From Ancylobacter sp. SL191 (GTDB lineage: Bacteria > Pseudomonadota > Alphaproteobacteria > Rhizobiales > Xanthobacteraceae), in NCBI RefSeq assembly GCF_026625645.1, contig NZ_CP113056.1, positions 1,740,501-1,804,500 on the forward strand: a stretch of 64,000 nucleotides of DNA, written 5' to 3'. The notes beneath the pieces are model-generated. The model had not been told where the DNA came from. It was given only the letters and a program-made list of their open reading frames with translations, and searched no databases. The position numbers were made by a program, and so were the translations under genes. Positions within the stretch are counted from its first letter, which is position 1. Each line of letters starts with the position of its first letter. This document shows, in pieces, positions 48,424 through 58,933 of the stretch.

Positions 48424-49263
48424 ATGACCGGCACCCTTCATATTCGCTGCCTGCAACCCGGAGAAATCCAGCTGGCGGTCGACTGGGCGGCGGCGGAGGG
48501 CTGGAATCCCGGCCTCGCTGATGCTGCCTGCTTCGGCTCGGTCGATCCGGATGGGTTCCTGGTGGCGGAGCAGGAAGGCGCGCCGGCCGCCGTCATCTCC
48601 GTGGTCAATTACGACGCGCGCTTCGCCTTCCTCGGCTTCTACATTGTGCGGCCCGACCTGCGCGGGCAGGGCATTGGCTGGACCCTGTGGCAGGCGGGTC
48701 GTGCCCATGCCGGAGAGCGGACCATTGGCCTTGATGGCGTGATGGCGCAGCAGGAGAATTACGCGTCGCAGGGGTTTCGTTTCGCCTATCGCAACATCCG
48801 TTTTGCCGGGCGGGTGGTGGGCGGCGGCGAGGAGGGGGCTGTTGATCTCGCGCGGGTGCCTTTTGCCAGCGTCGAGGGGAGCGATGCGGCGGTGTTTCCG
48901 GCGCCCCGTCCTGCATTTCTGCAATCCTGGCTCGGGACGCCCGGCCATGTCGGGCGCGCCGTGCTGCGCGACGGACGTCTGGCCGGCTGGGGCGTGATCC
49001 GGCCGGCGCGGCAGGGCTTCAAGATCGGTCCTCTGGTCGCCGAGGATGCGGCGAGCGCCGAGACGCTGTTCGGCGCGCTCGCTTCCGCTGTGGGGCCGGC
49101 GGACATCATCCTCGACGTGCCGGAGCCGAATGCCACAGCGCTCGCTCTTGCCCACCGACACGGATTGCAGCCGGTCTTCGAGACGGCGCGCATGTATACC
49201 GGGCCCATCCGCGAGGTGGCGCTGGATCGGCTCTATGGTGTCACGAGCTTCGAGCTCGGCTAG
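48424..49263 (+). CDS. GNAT-family N-acetyltransferase with C-terminal YitH/HolE-type domain
   Basis: This 279-residue protein has an N-terminal GNAT fold with the acetyl-CoA motif VRPDLRGQGIGWTLWQAG, followed by a second domain starting about residue 130 that matches the YitH/HolE-type acetyltransferase tail (GRAVLRDGRLAGWGVIRP, MYTGPI). Substrate is unknown. Start is ATG 48424 or GTG 48415, neither with a clear ribosome site. It overlaps the convergent EamA gene at the stop codons. Confidence 0.8.
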   Translation: MTGTLHIRCLQPGEIQLAVDWAAAEGWNPGLADAACFGSVDPDGFLVAEQEGAPAAVISVVNYDARFAFLGFYIVRPDLRGQGIGWTLWQAGRAHAGERTIGLDGVMAQQENYASQGFRFAYRNIRFAGRVVGGGEEGAVDLARVPFASVEGSDAAVFPAPRPAFLQSWLGTPGHVGRAVLRDGRLAGWGVIRPARQGFKIGPLVAEDAASAETLFGALASAVGPADIILDVPEPNATALALAHRHGLQPVFETARMYTGPIREVALDRLYGVTSFELG

Positions 49264-50174
49264 GCCTGCGTCGGCAACGGGCTGCGCGGGGCGAAGATCG
49301 TCGCGATGAACACGCCGGAGAGCACGAGCGCATAGCCGGCCGCGTGGTAGAGGTGTGGCGTCTCCCCCAGGAACAGGATCGCGAGCGCCGATCCGAACAC
49401 CGGCATCAGGTGGAAGAACGGCGCCGCCCTGTTCGGCCCCACGAGTTGGACCCCGCGGTTGAAGAACAGATAGGCCAGCACCGAGGGGAAGATCGCCACA
49501 TAGGCGATCACCGCCAAAGAGCGCAGATCGAAGATGATCGGCGCACCGACGGCCCGCTCGGCGATGAAAAGCGGGGTGAGCATGAGGGCGCCGGGTCCAA
49601 GGGTGAAGCCGAGAAAGCCGAGCTGCGACATGGCCGGCCGGCGCGCCAGCATCGACGAGTAGATGCCATAGACCACCATGGCGGCGATCATCCACAAATC
49701 ACCCCGGTTGAACTCGATGCGCATGAGCACATCCGGGTCGCCCCGGGAGATGATGGTGAGCACACCCATGAGGGACAGCGCGATGCCACCGGCCTGTCCG
49801 GCTGACAGCCGGTCGCCATTCAGCACGAAGGACCAGAAGGCGATCAGCAGCGGCCCGATGGACTGGATCAGCAGGGCGTTCAGCGCCGGCGTGAACTGCA
49901 CGGCGTGATAGGCCATGGTGTTGAACAGCGTGATGCCGGTGAAGGCGAGCACCGCCAGCACCTTCCAGTGCCTGAGCGCCACCGGCCAATCGCTGCGGAT
50001 CGCCCGCCAGGCGAAGGGCAGCAGGATCAGGAAGGCGAGCACCCAGCGCAGCCAGGCCAGCGTCACTGGCGGCACATGCCCGGCGGCATGGCGACCAAGC
50101 ACGATGTTGCCAGCCCAGAACAGCGAGACGAGCGAGAGGAGCAGATAGGGGGCGTCGAGCAGGCGACGGAACAT
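49260..50174 (-). CDS. EamA/DMT-superfamily transporter (RhaT/YdcZ-like)
   Basis: This 304-residue protein has ten hydrophobic segments in two EamA repeats (SLVSLFWAGNIVLGRHAAG at the start, and DLWMIAAMVVYGIYSSMLARR for the second). Such transporters export metabolites such as amino acids or sugars; the substrate is not predictable. ATG 50174 is used; GTG 50186 would add four residues. Confidence 0.85.
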   Translation of the reverse strand: MFRRLLDAPYLLLSLVSLFWAGNIVLGRHAAGHVPPVTLAWLRWVLAFLILLPFAWRAIRSDWPVALRHWKVLAVLAFTGITLFNTMAYHAVQFTPALNALLIQSIGPLLIAFWSFVLNGDRLSAGQAGGIALSLMGVLTIISRGDPDVLMRIEFNRGDLWMIAAMVVYGIYSSMLARRPAMSQLGFLGFTLGPGALMLTPLFIAERAVGAPIIFDLRSLAVIAYVAIFPSVLAYLFFNRGVQLVGPNRAAPFFHLMPVFGSALAILFLGETPHLYHAAGYALVLSGVFIATIFAPRSPLPTQA

Positions 50175-50292
50175 GGCACGCCACAACCGAGGGACTGCTG
50201 GACTCTCTAGAGCATTTTCGCCGTTGATGAACCGTCAGGTCTGATGAATTTCGCTGATGCCCGGCGGGAAGGCGCGCTGGAGTCTTGCAGAA

Positions 50293-51171
50293 CTAGGCAG
50301 CCTTGACGCGCGCCACGGTGCCCCAGGGGTCGGCGACGCTAAAGGCCTCTGCGCTCCGCTGCACTTCTACCCCGGCGCGGGCGAGCCGGTCGGCGACCGC
50401 GTTGACTGCATCGACGTTCGGCAGAACGATCTCGTAGTGAACAAGGCCCGTGCTGCCGGCGGGTGCGGCACTGCCGCCTCGGCTGTGCCAGATGTTGAGG
50501 CCGAGATGGTGATGATAGCCACCGGCGCTGACGAAGAGCGCGCCGGGATAGCGGTCGGTCGTCAGGTCGAAGCCGAGCGTGTCCACATAGAAGCGATGAG
50601 CGGCTTCGAGGGCGCCGACCTGAAGGTGGACGTGGCCGATGATGGTGCCGGCCGGCATCGGGGTCTCCAGCGTGGCAGTGCCGGGCAGCTCGGCGAGCAC
50701 GGCGCGCATGTCCAGCGGCTGCGTCGCCATCTCGATGGTCTTGCCCTGCCAGCGCCATTCACTCGGCTGGCGATCGCGGTAGATCTCGATGCCGTTGCCG
50801 TCGGGATCGTCGAGATAGAGCGCTTCGCTGACGAGATGATCGGAGGCGCCGATCGGGATCTGCTGGGCGATCAGCCGTCGCAGAACCACCGCGAGCGCCG
50901 GCCGGTCCGGCACGAGGATGGCGACATGGAACAGGCCGGTGGTGCCGCGGGGCCGGACTGGGGCATCGGGCGCCACCTCGAGCTCGATCAGCGTTTGTCC
51001 GCCCGCGCCGAGCTGGACCAGGCCATTCGCCTCACCGAGAACGCTCAGGCCCACCGTGCGGGTGTAGAATGCGACCGAGCGAGCCGCGTCGCGTACACGC
51101 AGGCGCACCGCGCCCAAGACCAGCTCGGAGGGGAGCGCCTGAGGCGCAGCGGTCGTCGGGGTGGGGGTCAT
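50293..51171 (-). CDS. VOC-family ring-cleaving dioxygenase-like protein (CatE type)
   Basis: This 292-residue protein has two tandem vicinal-oxygen-chelate modules. Metal ligands are probably the histidines in GLFHVAI and IGHVHLQV with the glutamate in GNGIEIY. This layout matches CatE-like catechol-2,3-dioxygenases and glyoxalase-related proteins. No aromatic pathway genes are adjacent, so the reaction remains unknown. ATG 51171 is chosen; it is divergent from purA. Confidence 0.8.
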   Translation of the reverse strand: MTPTPTTAAPQALPSELVLGAVRLRVRDAARSVAFYTRTVGLSVLGEANGLVQLGAGGQTLIELEVAPDAPVRPRGTTGLFHVAILVPDRPALAVVLRRLIAQQIPIGASDHLVSEALYLDDPDGNGIEIYRDRQPSEWRWQGKTIEMATQPLDMRAVLAELPGTATLETPMPAGTIIGHVHLQVGALEAAHRFYVDTLGFDLTTDRYPGALFVSAGGYHHHLGLNIWHSRGGSAAPAGSTGLVHYEIVLPNVDAVNAVADRLARAGVEVQRSAEAFSVADPWGTVARVKAA

Positions 51172-51352
51172 GGGGGGCTCGGCGATATGGATGGTGTGGG
51201 TATTGCTCGGCCCGGGGCGGGGGATTTGCAAGGGGTTGCGCTTGCGTTGATGCAATAATGGGCTGTCGCGCGCGCCGTAGCGGGGGGATGCGGCGTTTGT
51301 GCCGGGGGCGGGGCGGACATCTCCTTGCCTCCCCCGGCCTCATCCCTTAAGA

Positions 51353-51389
51353 CGGGGCAGCCCCGGACGGACCGCTTCGCCGGGGTTTT
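51353..51389 (+). promoter_or_regulatory. Candidate attenuator-like leader of purA
   Basis: Two mutually exclusive hairpins share CCCCGG (51361-51366). One pairs CGGGG (51353-51357) with CCCCG. The other pairs CCCCGG with CCGGGG (51380-51385), followed by TTTT. The hairpins lie in the 5' region of purA and downstream of no plus-strand gene. Confidence 0.35.
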
Positions 51390-51447
51390 GTCTGTGCGGG
51401 CATTGGCGCTTTTGCCGGCTCGCACCTCGCAATCAGGAGCGCGGCTC

Positions 51448-52743
51448 GTGGCGAATGTGGTCGTCGTCGGATCCCAATGGGGCGACGAGGGTAAGGGTAA
51501 GATCGTCGATTGGCTCAGTGAGCAGGCCGACGTCGTCGTCCGCTTCCAGGGCGGTCACAATGCGGGCCATACGCTGGTCGTCGGCAACAACACCTATAAG
51601 CTCTCCCTGCTGCCCTCCGGGCTGGTGCGCGGCGCGCGCCTGTCGGTGATCGGCAATGGCGTGGTGCTCGACCCCTGGGCGCTGGTGGACGAGATCGGCC
51701 GCATCACCGGCCAGGGCGTGACGGTCACGCCCGAGCGCCTGCGCGTTGCCGAGAATGTCGCCCTCATCCTGCCGCTGCACCGCGAACTCGACGCCATCCG
51801 CGAGAACGCCGCCGCCTCGGGCACCAAGATCGGTACCACCAAGCGCGGCATTGGCCCGGCTTACGAGGACAAGGTGGGCCGCCGGGCGATCCGCCTGATG
51901 GACCTCGCCTATGAGGCGACGCTCGATGCCAAGATCGAGCGCCTGCTGGCGCATCACAATCCGCTGCGTCGCGGTCTCGGCATCGAGGAAGTCGACGCCG
52001 ACAAGCTGCGCGCCGAGCTGATCGAGATCGCCCCGAAGGTTCTGCCCTATATGGATCGCGTCTGGTCGCTGCTCGACGATGAGCGCCGCCATGGCTCGAA
52101 AATCCTGTTCGAGGGCGCGCAGGGCGCGCTGCTCGACGTCGACCACGGCACCTATCCGTTCGTGACCTCGTCCAACACCGTGGCGGCGCAGGCAGCGACC
52201 GGCTCCGGCCTCGGTCCGAACGCCATCGGCTATGTGCTGGGCATCACCAAGGCCTACACCACCCGTGTCGGCGAAGGCCCGTTCCCGTCGGAGTTGCATG
52301 ACGAGATCGGCCGCAGGATCGGCGAGCGCGGGCGCGAATTCGGCACCGTCACCGGGCGTCCCCGCCGTTGCGGCTGGTTCGACGCGGCGATCGTGCGCCA
52401 GACCGTGCGCACCTCCGGCATCACCGGCATCGCCCTGACCAAGCTCGACGTGCTCGACGGTTTCGAGGAGCTGAAGGTGTGCGTGCGCTACCGCCTCAAT
52501 GGGCAGGAGATCGATTATCTCCCGGCCGGGCAGGACGCGCAGGCCAATCTCGAGCCGGTCTACGAGACCATTGAGGGCTGGAGCGGCTCCACCGCCGGCG
52601 CCCGCTCCTGGGCCGATCTTCCGGCCGAGGCGGTGAAATATGTGCGCCGTATCGAGGAACTGATCGGCTGCCCCGTCGCGTTGCTGTCTACCAGCCCGCA
52701 GCGGGATGATACGATCCTGGTGCAGAATCCCTTCGAGTCGTGA
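51448..52743 (+). CDS. purA: Adenylosuccinate synthetase PurA
   Basis: This 431-residue GTP-dependent enzyme joins IMP and aspartate on the AMP branch. The N-terminal [11 protein letters not shown] (8-18) with catalytic Asp13, [24 protein letters not shown] and [12 protein letters not shown] are all canonical. GTG 51448 is the start because AGGAG (51435-51439) lies 8 bases upstream and the N-terminus [18 protein letters not shown] is standard. The next gene follows by 23 bases. Confidence 0.97.
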   Translation: MANVVVVGSQWGDEGKGKIVDWLSEQADVVVRFQGGHNAGHTLVVGNNTYKLSLLPSGLVRGARLSVIGNGVVLDPWALVDEIGRITGQGVTVTPERLRVAENVALILPLHRELDAIRENAAASGTKIGTTKRGIGPAYEDKVGRRAIRLMDLAYEATLDAKIERLLAHHNPLRRGLGIEEVDADKLRAELIEIAPKVLPYMDRVWSLLDDERRHGSKILFEGAQGALLDVDHGTYPFVTSSNTVAAQAATGSGLGPNAIGYVLGITKAYTTRVGEGPFPSELHDEIGRRIGERGREFGTVTGRPRRCGWFDAAIVRQTVRTSGITGIALTKLDVLDGFEELKVCVRYRLNGQEIDYLPAGQDAQANLEPVYETIEGWSGSTAGARSWADLPAEAVKYVRRIEELIGCPVALLSTSPQRDDTILVQNPFES

Positions 52744-52766
52744 ACGCGAAGTGACATCGTAGCGTA

Positions 52767-54179
52767 ATGGCCGATTACTATCCGCTCCTCGCGCGTGCCA
52801 TTGGTGGCCTCCCGGATCGTTCCGAGGCGGGTCGCCGGACTGTCTATGACCGGGCGCGACGGGCGCTGCTGGCGCAGCTGCGCAATGCCGATCCGCCGCT
52901 GCGCGATCAGGATATCGAGCGGGAGCAACTCTCGCTCGAAGAGGCCATCCGGCGTCTGGAGCAGGATTATGCCGGTGCGGATGAGCCGGTGGCGGAGGCC
53001 GTTGTGTCGCCGGTGCCGGTCGCCGCTCCCATTGCTGCGCCTGCACCGGTGCCGGCTGAACCGGCGCCGCCCGCGGCGCCCCGTGTGCCGCAGGCCGCGC
53101 GCGACGCTTTCTCGGCACCCCGTCGCCCGGCAGCGCCAGCTCCGGAAAGCGATGATGACGAACTGACCGCGCTTGCTGCTGGCCGGGCAGGGCGCGATTC
53201 CTGGGCCGACGATCCAGCCCTGTCGGCGACGCAGGATTTCTCCGGTCTTCGGCCCGATGAGGACGGCGGCGACGGCTTCAATGCCCGTCTCACCGGCGAG
53301 CGCCATGCTGCTGTCGAGGACGACACGCCCGCCAAGGGCGGGCGTGGCCACCTCATCGCCCTTGCCGTGGCCGCCCTTCTGCTGGTTGGCGCGGGCGTGG
53401 TCGGCTTCACGCAGCGCGATGCCATCCTCGCCCTGATCAAGGGTGGCGGCGCCTCGGCGCCTGCGCCGGTGGCGGATACCGACACGGCGGCGCCGTCCGG
53501 CCCCGAGGTCACCAAGTCCAACGATCGCATTGCCCAAGCGGCCTCGGACAGCACGCGCACCGCCCCGGCGGCGGCGCCCATCGCCGCTCCGCAAGGGGCG
53601 GGTGTGGGCGTTGCCCAGCGCGCCGTAATGTTCGAGGAAAGTGCCGGCGGCGGCGAGCAGAGCCTGCAGCAATATGTCGGCAATGTCGTCTGGAGCACCG
53701 AGACCTTCCAGGGCCAGAACGGTACGGGGCCGGATATCGGTATCCGCGCCGTGGTCACCGTTCCCGATCGTAATGTGAAGGTGACGCTGCGGCTGCGCCG
53801 CAATCAGGATCCGGGCATTCCCGCCTCGCACATCATCGAGGTGCAGTTCGAGTTGCCGCCGAATTTCGATCTCGGCAATGCCGGCACCGTGCCGGGCATG
53901 CGCGCCAAGGCGTCGGAGGGCGCGCAGGGCGTGCCGCTGATCGGCCTGCCGGTTCGCGTCGCGCCGGGCTTCTTCCTCATCGGCCTCTCGGCTATCGAGG
54001 CCGACCGCCAGCGCAATCTTGGCCTGCTCATCACCCGCAACTTCCTCGATCTGCCGGTGGTGTTCGAGAATGGCCGGCGGGCGATTCTGGTGCTGGAAAA
54101 GGGCGTGCCGGGCGATCAGGCGTTCCGCGAGGCCTTCTCGAAGTGGGGCCTGCCGGTCCCCGCCGCGACGGCCAACTGA
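52767..54179 (+). CDS. Conserved alphaproteobacterial membrane protein behind purA
   Basis: This 470-residue protein has a conserved N-terminal cytoplasmic part (MADYYPLLARAIGGL and EEAIRRLEQDY), a long Ala/Pro-rich linker (about 75-190), one transmembrane segment (195-214) and a periplasmic domain rich in beta strands (VTLRLRRNQDPGIPASHIIEVQFELPPNF split over the region 340-380). I recall no proven function. Its place right behind purA is common in Rhizobiales. Spacing from purA is 23 bases. Confidence 0.7.
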   Translation: MADYYPLLARAIGGLPDRSEAGRRTVYDRARRALLAQLRNADPPLRDQDIEREQLSLEEAIRRLEQDYAGADEPVAEAVVSPVPVAAPIAAPAPVPAEPAPPAAPRVPQAARDAFSAPRRPAAPAPESDDDELTALAAGRAGRDSWADDPALSATQDFSGLRPDEDGGDGFNARLTGERHAAVEDDTPAKGGRGHLIALAVAALLLVGAGVVGFTQRDAILALIKGGGASAPAPVADTDTAAPSGPEVTKSNDRIAQAASDSTRTAPAAAPIAAPQGAGVGVAQRAVMFEESAGGGEQSLQQYVGNVVWSTETFQGQNGTGPDIGIRAVVTVPDRNVKVTLRLRRNQDPGIPASHIIEVQFELPPNFDLGNAGTVPGMRAKASEGAQGVPLIGLPVRVAPGFFLIGLSAIEADRQRNLGLLITRNFLDLPVVFENGRRAILVLEKGVPGDQAFREAFSKWGLPVPAATAN

Positions 54180-54279
54180 GGCGCGTCGCCCTTCTCATCT
54201 CGTCTGACGTTATGCGCATCGGTGGGGCTATACCCCGCCAATGTGGGCTCTTGCCATGCGTTCAGTGCAAAGCGGCTCC

Positions 54280-54298
54280 GTGGTATTAGGTATACCAC
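54280..54298. promoter_or_regulatory. GntR-type palindromic operator 1
   Basis: GTGGTATTAGGTATACCAC is a perfect inverted repeat with 7-base arms and a 5-base centre. The TGGTAT/ATACCA arms resemble FadR/VanR-type GntR operators. A near match with the same spacing lies at 58615-58631. It sits 57 bases upstream of a small ORF. Confidence 0.55.
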
Positions 54299-54354
54299 GA
54301 AACGGCGACTTCGATTACGTTGCGCTGCAATAGGATCGAGGAACGGAGCCGCGC

Positions 54355-54483
54355 ATGTTTGAGTCCGTGTTTCCCGTGCTGCCGCTGCTCATCGCATGTC
54401 ATGCCTGGATGACCATCATGCTCGTCCAAACCCTTGATAGCGAAGACGTTGCGGTGTTGGCACCCGAGTGCTTCCCGGTCTGA
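54355..54483 (+). CDS. Possible small protein of 42 residues
   Basis: The ORF runs from ATG 54355 to TGA 54481-54483. CGGAG (54344-54348) lies 6 bases upstream, a convincing ribosome-binding site. The N-terminal half is hydrophobic (VFPVLPLLIACHAWMTIMLV) and the rest acidic, so a small membrane peptide is possible. I do not recognise it. A palindromic operator upstream strengthens the case that the region is transcribed. Confidence 0.35.
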   Translation: MFESVFPVLPLLIACHAWMTIMLVQTLDSEDVAVLAPECFPV

Positions 54484-54548
54484 GGCGGGCGGCGCCACGC
54501 GCCTAATGGCAGCGAACGACCCGGACACTTCGGGCCCTGTCGGCATGA

Positions 54549-54582
54549 AAAACCCCGCGCCGGGCATCCGACGCGGGGTTTT
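54549..54582. terminator. Terminator of sucCD (bidirectional form)
   Basis: AAAACCCCGCG (54549-54559) pairs with CGCGGGGTTTT (54572-54582). Read on the minus strand it ends sucD 24 bases after its stop, with a T tract. Confidence 0.88.
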
Positions 54583-54605
54583 CCGTCAGCTTATGTTGCG
54601 CTGCG

Positions 54606-55501
54606 TCAGGCAGCGACGCGCTTGTTCAGCACATCGACCAGCGTCTTGCCGAGGCGCGCCGGGGAGGGGGAGACCACGATCCCGGCCTCTTCCATCGCCG
54701 CGATCTTGTCCTCGGCGCCGCCCTTGCCGCCGGAGATGATCGCGCCGGCATGGCCCATGCGGCGGCCGGGAGGAGCGGTGCGGCCGGCAATGAAGCCAAC
54801 CATCGGCTTCTTGCGGCCACGCTTGGCTTCGTCCTTGAGGAACTGCGCCGCTTCTTCCTCGGCCGAACCGCCGATCTCGCCGATCATGATGATCGACTCG
54901 GTCGCGTCATCCGCCAGGAACATCTCAAGCATGTCGATGAACTCGGTGCCCTTCACCGGATCGCCACCAATGCCGACCGCCGTGGTCTGACCGAGGCCTT
55001 CCTGCGAGGTCTGGAACACCGCCTCATAGGTCAGCGTGCCGGAGCGCGAGACGACGCCGACATTGCCCTTCTTGAAGATGTTGGCCGGCATGATGCCGAT
55101 CTTCGACTCGCCGGCGGTGACGATGCCGGGGCAGTTCGGGCCGACGAGGCGGGACTTGGAACCGTCCAGCGCGCGGCGCACCTTCACCATGTCGAGCACC
55201 GGAATGCCCTCGGTGATGCAGACGATGAGCGGGATCTCGGCCGCGATGGCCTCGCAGATCGCATCGGCCGCGCCCGGCGGCGGGACGTAGATGACCGAGG
55301 CATCGGCGCCGGTCTTCTCACGCGCTTCGGCGACGGTGTCGAACACCGGCAGGCCGAGATGGGTGGAGCCACCCTTGCCCGGCGAGGTGCCGCCGACGAC
55401 CTTGGTGCCATAGGCCAGCGCCTGCTCGGAATGGAACGTGCCATTCTTGCCGGTGAAGCCCTGGGTGATCAGCTTGGTGTCTTTGTTGATGAGAATGGAC
55501 A

Positions 55502-55502
<1 letters not shown>
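54606..55502 (-). CDS. sucD: Succinyl-CoA synthetase subunit alpha SucD
   Basis: This 298-residue alpha subunit of the TCA-cycle ligase has the CoA-binding Rossmann start ([19 protein letters not shown]), the [17 protein letters not shown] loop and the phosphohistidine H251 in [13 protein letters not shown] 55502 overlaps the sucC stop by one base (TGATG). Terminator follows. Confidence 0.97.
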
Positions 55503-56701
<1,199 letters not shown>

Positions 56702-56799
56702 TAGTCCAGCTCCTCCACAACCCCGCGGCCGGGCGCGCGCCGGGCGCTCCCGTCGATTGGCGTATCCTATTTCCCTATAGGCGCTGATGCGCCGAGACG

Positions 56800-57573
56800 C
56801 TACTGCACGAAAGTGTTGCTGAGCGTCCCGATGCCCTCGATCACGATGTCTACCGCGTTGGAGGGTTCTTTCATCGTTCCCACCCCGATCGACGTGCCGC
56901 AGCAGATGAGGTCGCCGGGGTTCAGCGTCATGTCGTGGGAGATCCGGCTCACCAGCTGGCGGGCCGAGAAGATCATGTCGCTGATCGGGTAGTTCTGGCG
57001 CTCCTGGCCATTCAGCACGGTGCGCACGACGAGGCTGGACGGCTCGACACCGGTCGCCACGACCGGGCCGAACGGGCCGAAACCGTCGAAGCTCTTGGCC
57101 CGCACCCACTGGGCGAAGGTCGCGTCCTTGTTGATGATGTCGGCCGCCGTGATGTCGTTCACGCAGGTGTAGCCGAAGATATGGTCGCCGGCTTCGTCCT
57201 CGGAAACGGAGGTCGCCGTCTTGCCGATGATGATGCCGAGCTCGCCCTCATAGACGATTTTGCCGTCATAGGAGCCGGGCCGCGTCACCGTGGCGCCGGG
57301 GGTGGTGAGGCTGGAACCGGCCTTGAGCAGATAGAGCGGATCCTGCGGCACCGGCGAATTCAGCTTGGCTGCCAGCGCGTGGAAATTGTTCCACAGCGCC
57401 AGGATCTTGGTCGGCTCGGTCGGCGCCAGCAGCGCGACCTCGGAGAGCGCGATGCGCTCCCCGGTCGGCTGGGCCCCGTTGAACATGTTGCCGGAGTGAA
57501 CGGAGATGATGTCGCCGTCGAGCGTGCCGAAACCGGTCACGCCCGCGCGGCTGTAACGAACCCAATGTGCCAT
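56800..57573 (-). CDS. Fumarylacetoacetate hydrolase (FAH) family protein
   Basis: This 257-residue member of the FAH fold group has the metal-binding pattern [36 protein letters not shown] and the C-terminal [12 protein letters not shown]. Family members are 2-keto acid hydratases, isomerases or acylpyruvases. The partner gene is a ketopantoate-reductase-like protein 12 bases upstream, so both probably act on one 2-keto acid. Substrate unknown. ATG 57573 gives [11 protein letters not shown]. Confidence 0.83.
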   Translation of the reverse strand: MAHWVRYSRAGVTGFGTLDGDIISVHSGNMFNGAQPTGERIALSEVALLAPTEPTKILALWNNFHALAAKLNSPVPQDPLYLLKAGSSLTTPGATVTRPGSYDGKIVYEGELGIIIGKTATSVSEDEAGDHIFGYTCVNDITAADIINKDATFAQWVRAKSFDGFGPFGPVVATGVEPSSLVVRTVLNGQERQNYPISDMIFSARQLVSRISHDMTLNPGDLICCGTSIGVGTMKEPSNAVDIVIEGIGTLSNTFVQ

Positions 57574-57585
57574 CGTGCAGGAAAC

Positions 57586-58563
57586 TCAGTTGTAGCAGCC
57601 GGCGATCTGCGCGCGCTGGCGAACCAGGGCGAGCACGATGTCGATGGTCGGGGTCGGGATGCCCGCGAGACGGCCCATTTCCTGGACCACCGTCACCAGC
57701 GCGTCGATCTCCATGGCGCGCGAGCGCTCGAGATCCTGCAGCATCGAGGTCTTGTGGGCGCCGACGGCGCCCGCGCCATCAATGCGGCGCTCGACGCCGA
57801 CGCGGAAGTTCACGCCGGACTGCACGGCGATCTCCTGCGCCTCCAGCATCATCGCCTTGGCGACGGCGCGGGTGCCGGGATCGGAGGCGATCACGTCGAG
57901 GGTCGCGTGGGTCAGCGCGCTGATCGGGTTGAAGCAGAGATTGCCCCACAGCTTCAGCCAAAGCTCGTCGCGAATGTTCGGCAGCACCGGGGCGCGCATG
58001 CCGCCGGCGGCGAAGGCCTCGGAGAGCTTGGTCGCGCGCTCGGTGATCTCGCCCGAGGGCTCGCCCAGCGGGAACTTGTCGCCATAGACGTGCTTGATGA
58101 CGCCCGGCTCGACCACTTCCGTCGCCGGATAGACGATGCAGCCGATGGCGCGCTCGGGGCGCAGACCATTCCACTGCTTGCTGCCCGGATCGACGCTTTC
58201 GAGGGTCTTACCCTCGAGGTGGTCGCCATGCTTGTAATAGTACCAGTACGGCACGCCGTTGACGGCGGTGACGACGGCGGTGTCGTTGCCCAGCAGCGGC
58301 TGCATGGCGTCGACGACGCCCGGCACCGAATGCGCCTTGAGGGCGACGATGACGTAATCCTGCGGGCCGAGTTCGGCCGGGTTATCGGAGCAGGGAATGT
58401 GCTCCACGCGCTCTTCGCCATCGATGAGCAGCTTCAGGCCATTCTTCTTCATGGCCTCGAGGTGCGCGCCACGCGCCACCAGGCTGACATCGACGCCGGC
58501 ACGCTTCAGCTGAACGCCGACATAGCCACCGATCGCGCCAGCACCATAGATGCAGACCTTCAT
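57586..58563 (-). CDS. Ketopantoate reductase (PanE/ApbA) family protein
   Basis: This 325-residue NADPH-dependent reductase has the Rossmann motif IYGAGAIGGYVG at 4-15, VALKAHSVP in the middle, a catalytic-type lysine region (LWLKLWGNLCFNPISALT) and a conserved C-terminal MEIDALVTVVQEMGR. True pantothenate function is uncertain because it is paired with a FAH-family gene; a related 2-keto acid reductase is as likely. ATG 58563 has a strong AGGAGGGAG site. A GntR-type palindrome lies about 50 bases upstream. Confidence 0.83.
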   Translation of the reverse strand: MKVCIYGAGAIGGYVGVQLKRAGVDVSLVARGAHLEAMKKNGLKLLIDGEERVEHIPCSDNPAELGPQDYVIVALKAHSVPGVVDAMQPLLGNDTAVVTAVNGVPYWYYYKHGDHLEGKTLESVDPGSKQWNGLRPERAIGCIVYPATEVVEPGVIKHVYGDKFPLGEPSGEITERATKLSEAFAAGGMRAPVLPNIRDELWLKLWGNLCFNPISALTHATLDVIASDPGTRAVAKAMMLEAQEIAVQSGVNFRVGVERRIDGAGAVGAHKTSMLQDLERSRAMEIDALVTVVQEMGRLAGIPTPTIDIVLALVRQRAQIAGCYN

Positions 58564-58614
58564 TGGACTCCCTCCTGCGACCGTGCTGCCCCCGCGGCGC
58601 ACGGCATCTTTGTT

Positions 58615-58631
58615 TGGTATTTTGTATGCCA
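58615..58631. promoter_or_regulatory. GntR-type operator 2, upstream of the FAH/reductase operon
   Basis: TGGTAT-TTTGT-ATGCCA matches operator 1 (TGGTAT-TAGGT-ATACCA) in arm sequence and spacing, with one mismatch in the right arm. It lies 52-68 bases upstream of the reductase start. Confidence 0.5.
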
Positions 58632-58875
58632 TGATTAGGGAGGTTTCGACCCTAGTCAAGAGCGATGTGTTGGGCGTGATAATACGTCGCGCATGTTGTG
58701 CCGCTTCGCGGTCTTCGCGGGGCGTGTTTGCGACGCACACGATAGATTACGTCGCCGGGCGGCGGCTTGTCCACCGTGTAAAGGCCAGAACAATTGTCTT
58801 CCGTATGGCGCAAAAGACTACGTAAGGCCGATCTATCGACTGGCGGGACAGCAATGCTTACTGTTTTTGAAAATG

Positions 58876-58901
58876 GTTCGGGGGCGCATGCGCCCCCGAA
58901 C
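58876..58901 (-). terminator. Terminator of the gcl-hyi-glxR operon
   Basis: A 26-base perfect palindrome starts GTTCGGGGGCGCA and mirrors itself. On the minus strand it lies 32 bases after the glxR stop and is followed by ATTTTC. Confidence 0.75.
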
Positions 58902-58933
58902 TCCGGCTATGTCTGATCGGACGTGCCCGCCAC

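Larger units (their letters stand above)
54180..54605. other. Gap between purA operon and sucD: palindrome, small ORF, terminator
   Basis: The 426 bases hold a GntR-like palindrome at 54280-54298, a 42-codon ORF with a good ribosome site at 54355-54483, and the sucD terminator at 54549-54582. Nothing else was recognised. Confidence 0.6.
58564..58933. other. Gap between reductase and glxR: operator and terminator
   Basis: The 370 bases contain the GntR-type site at 58615-58631 and the gcl-operon terminator at 58876-58901. The stretch 58640-58870 is less GC-rich than the genes and shows no protein-like frame; it may hold the promoter of the reductase gene. Confidence 0.55.
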
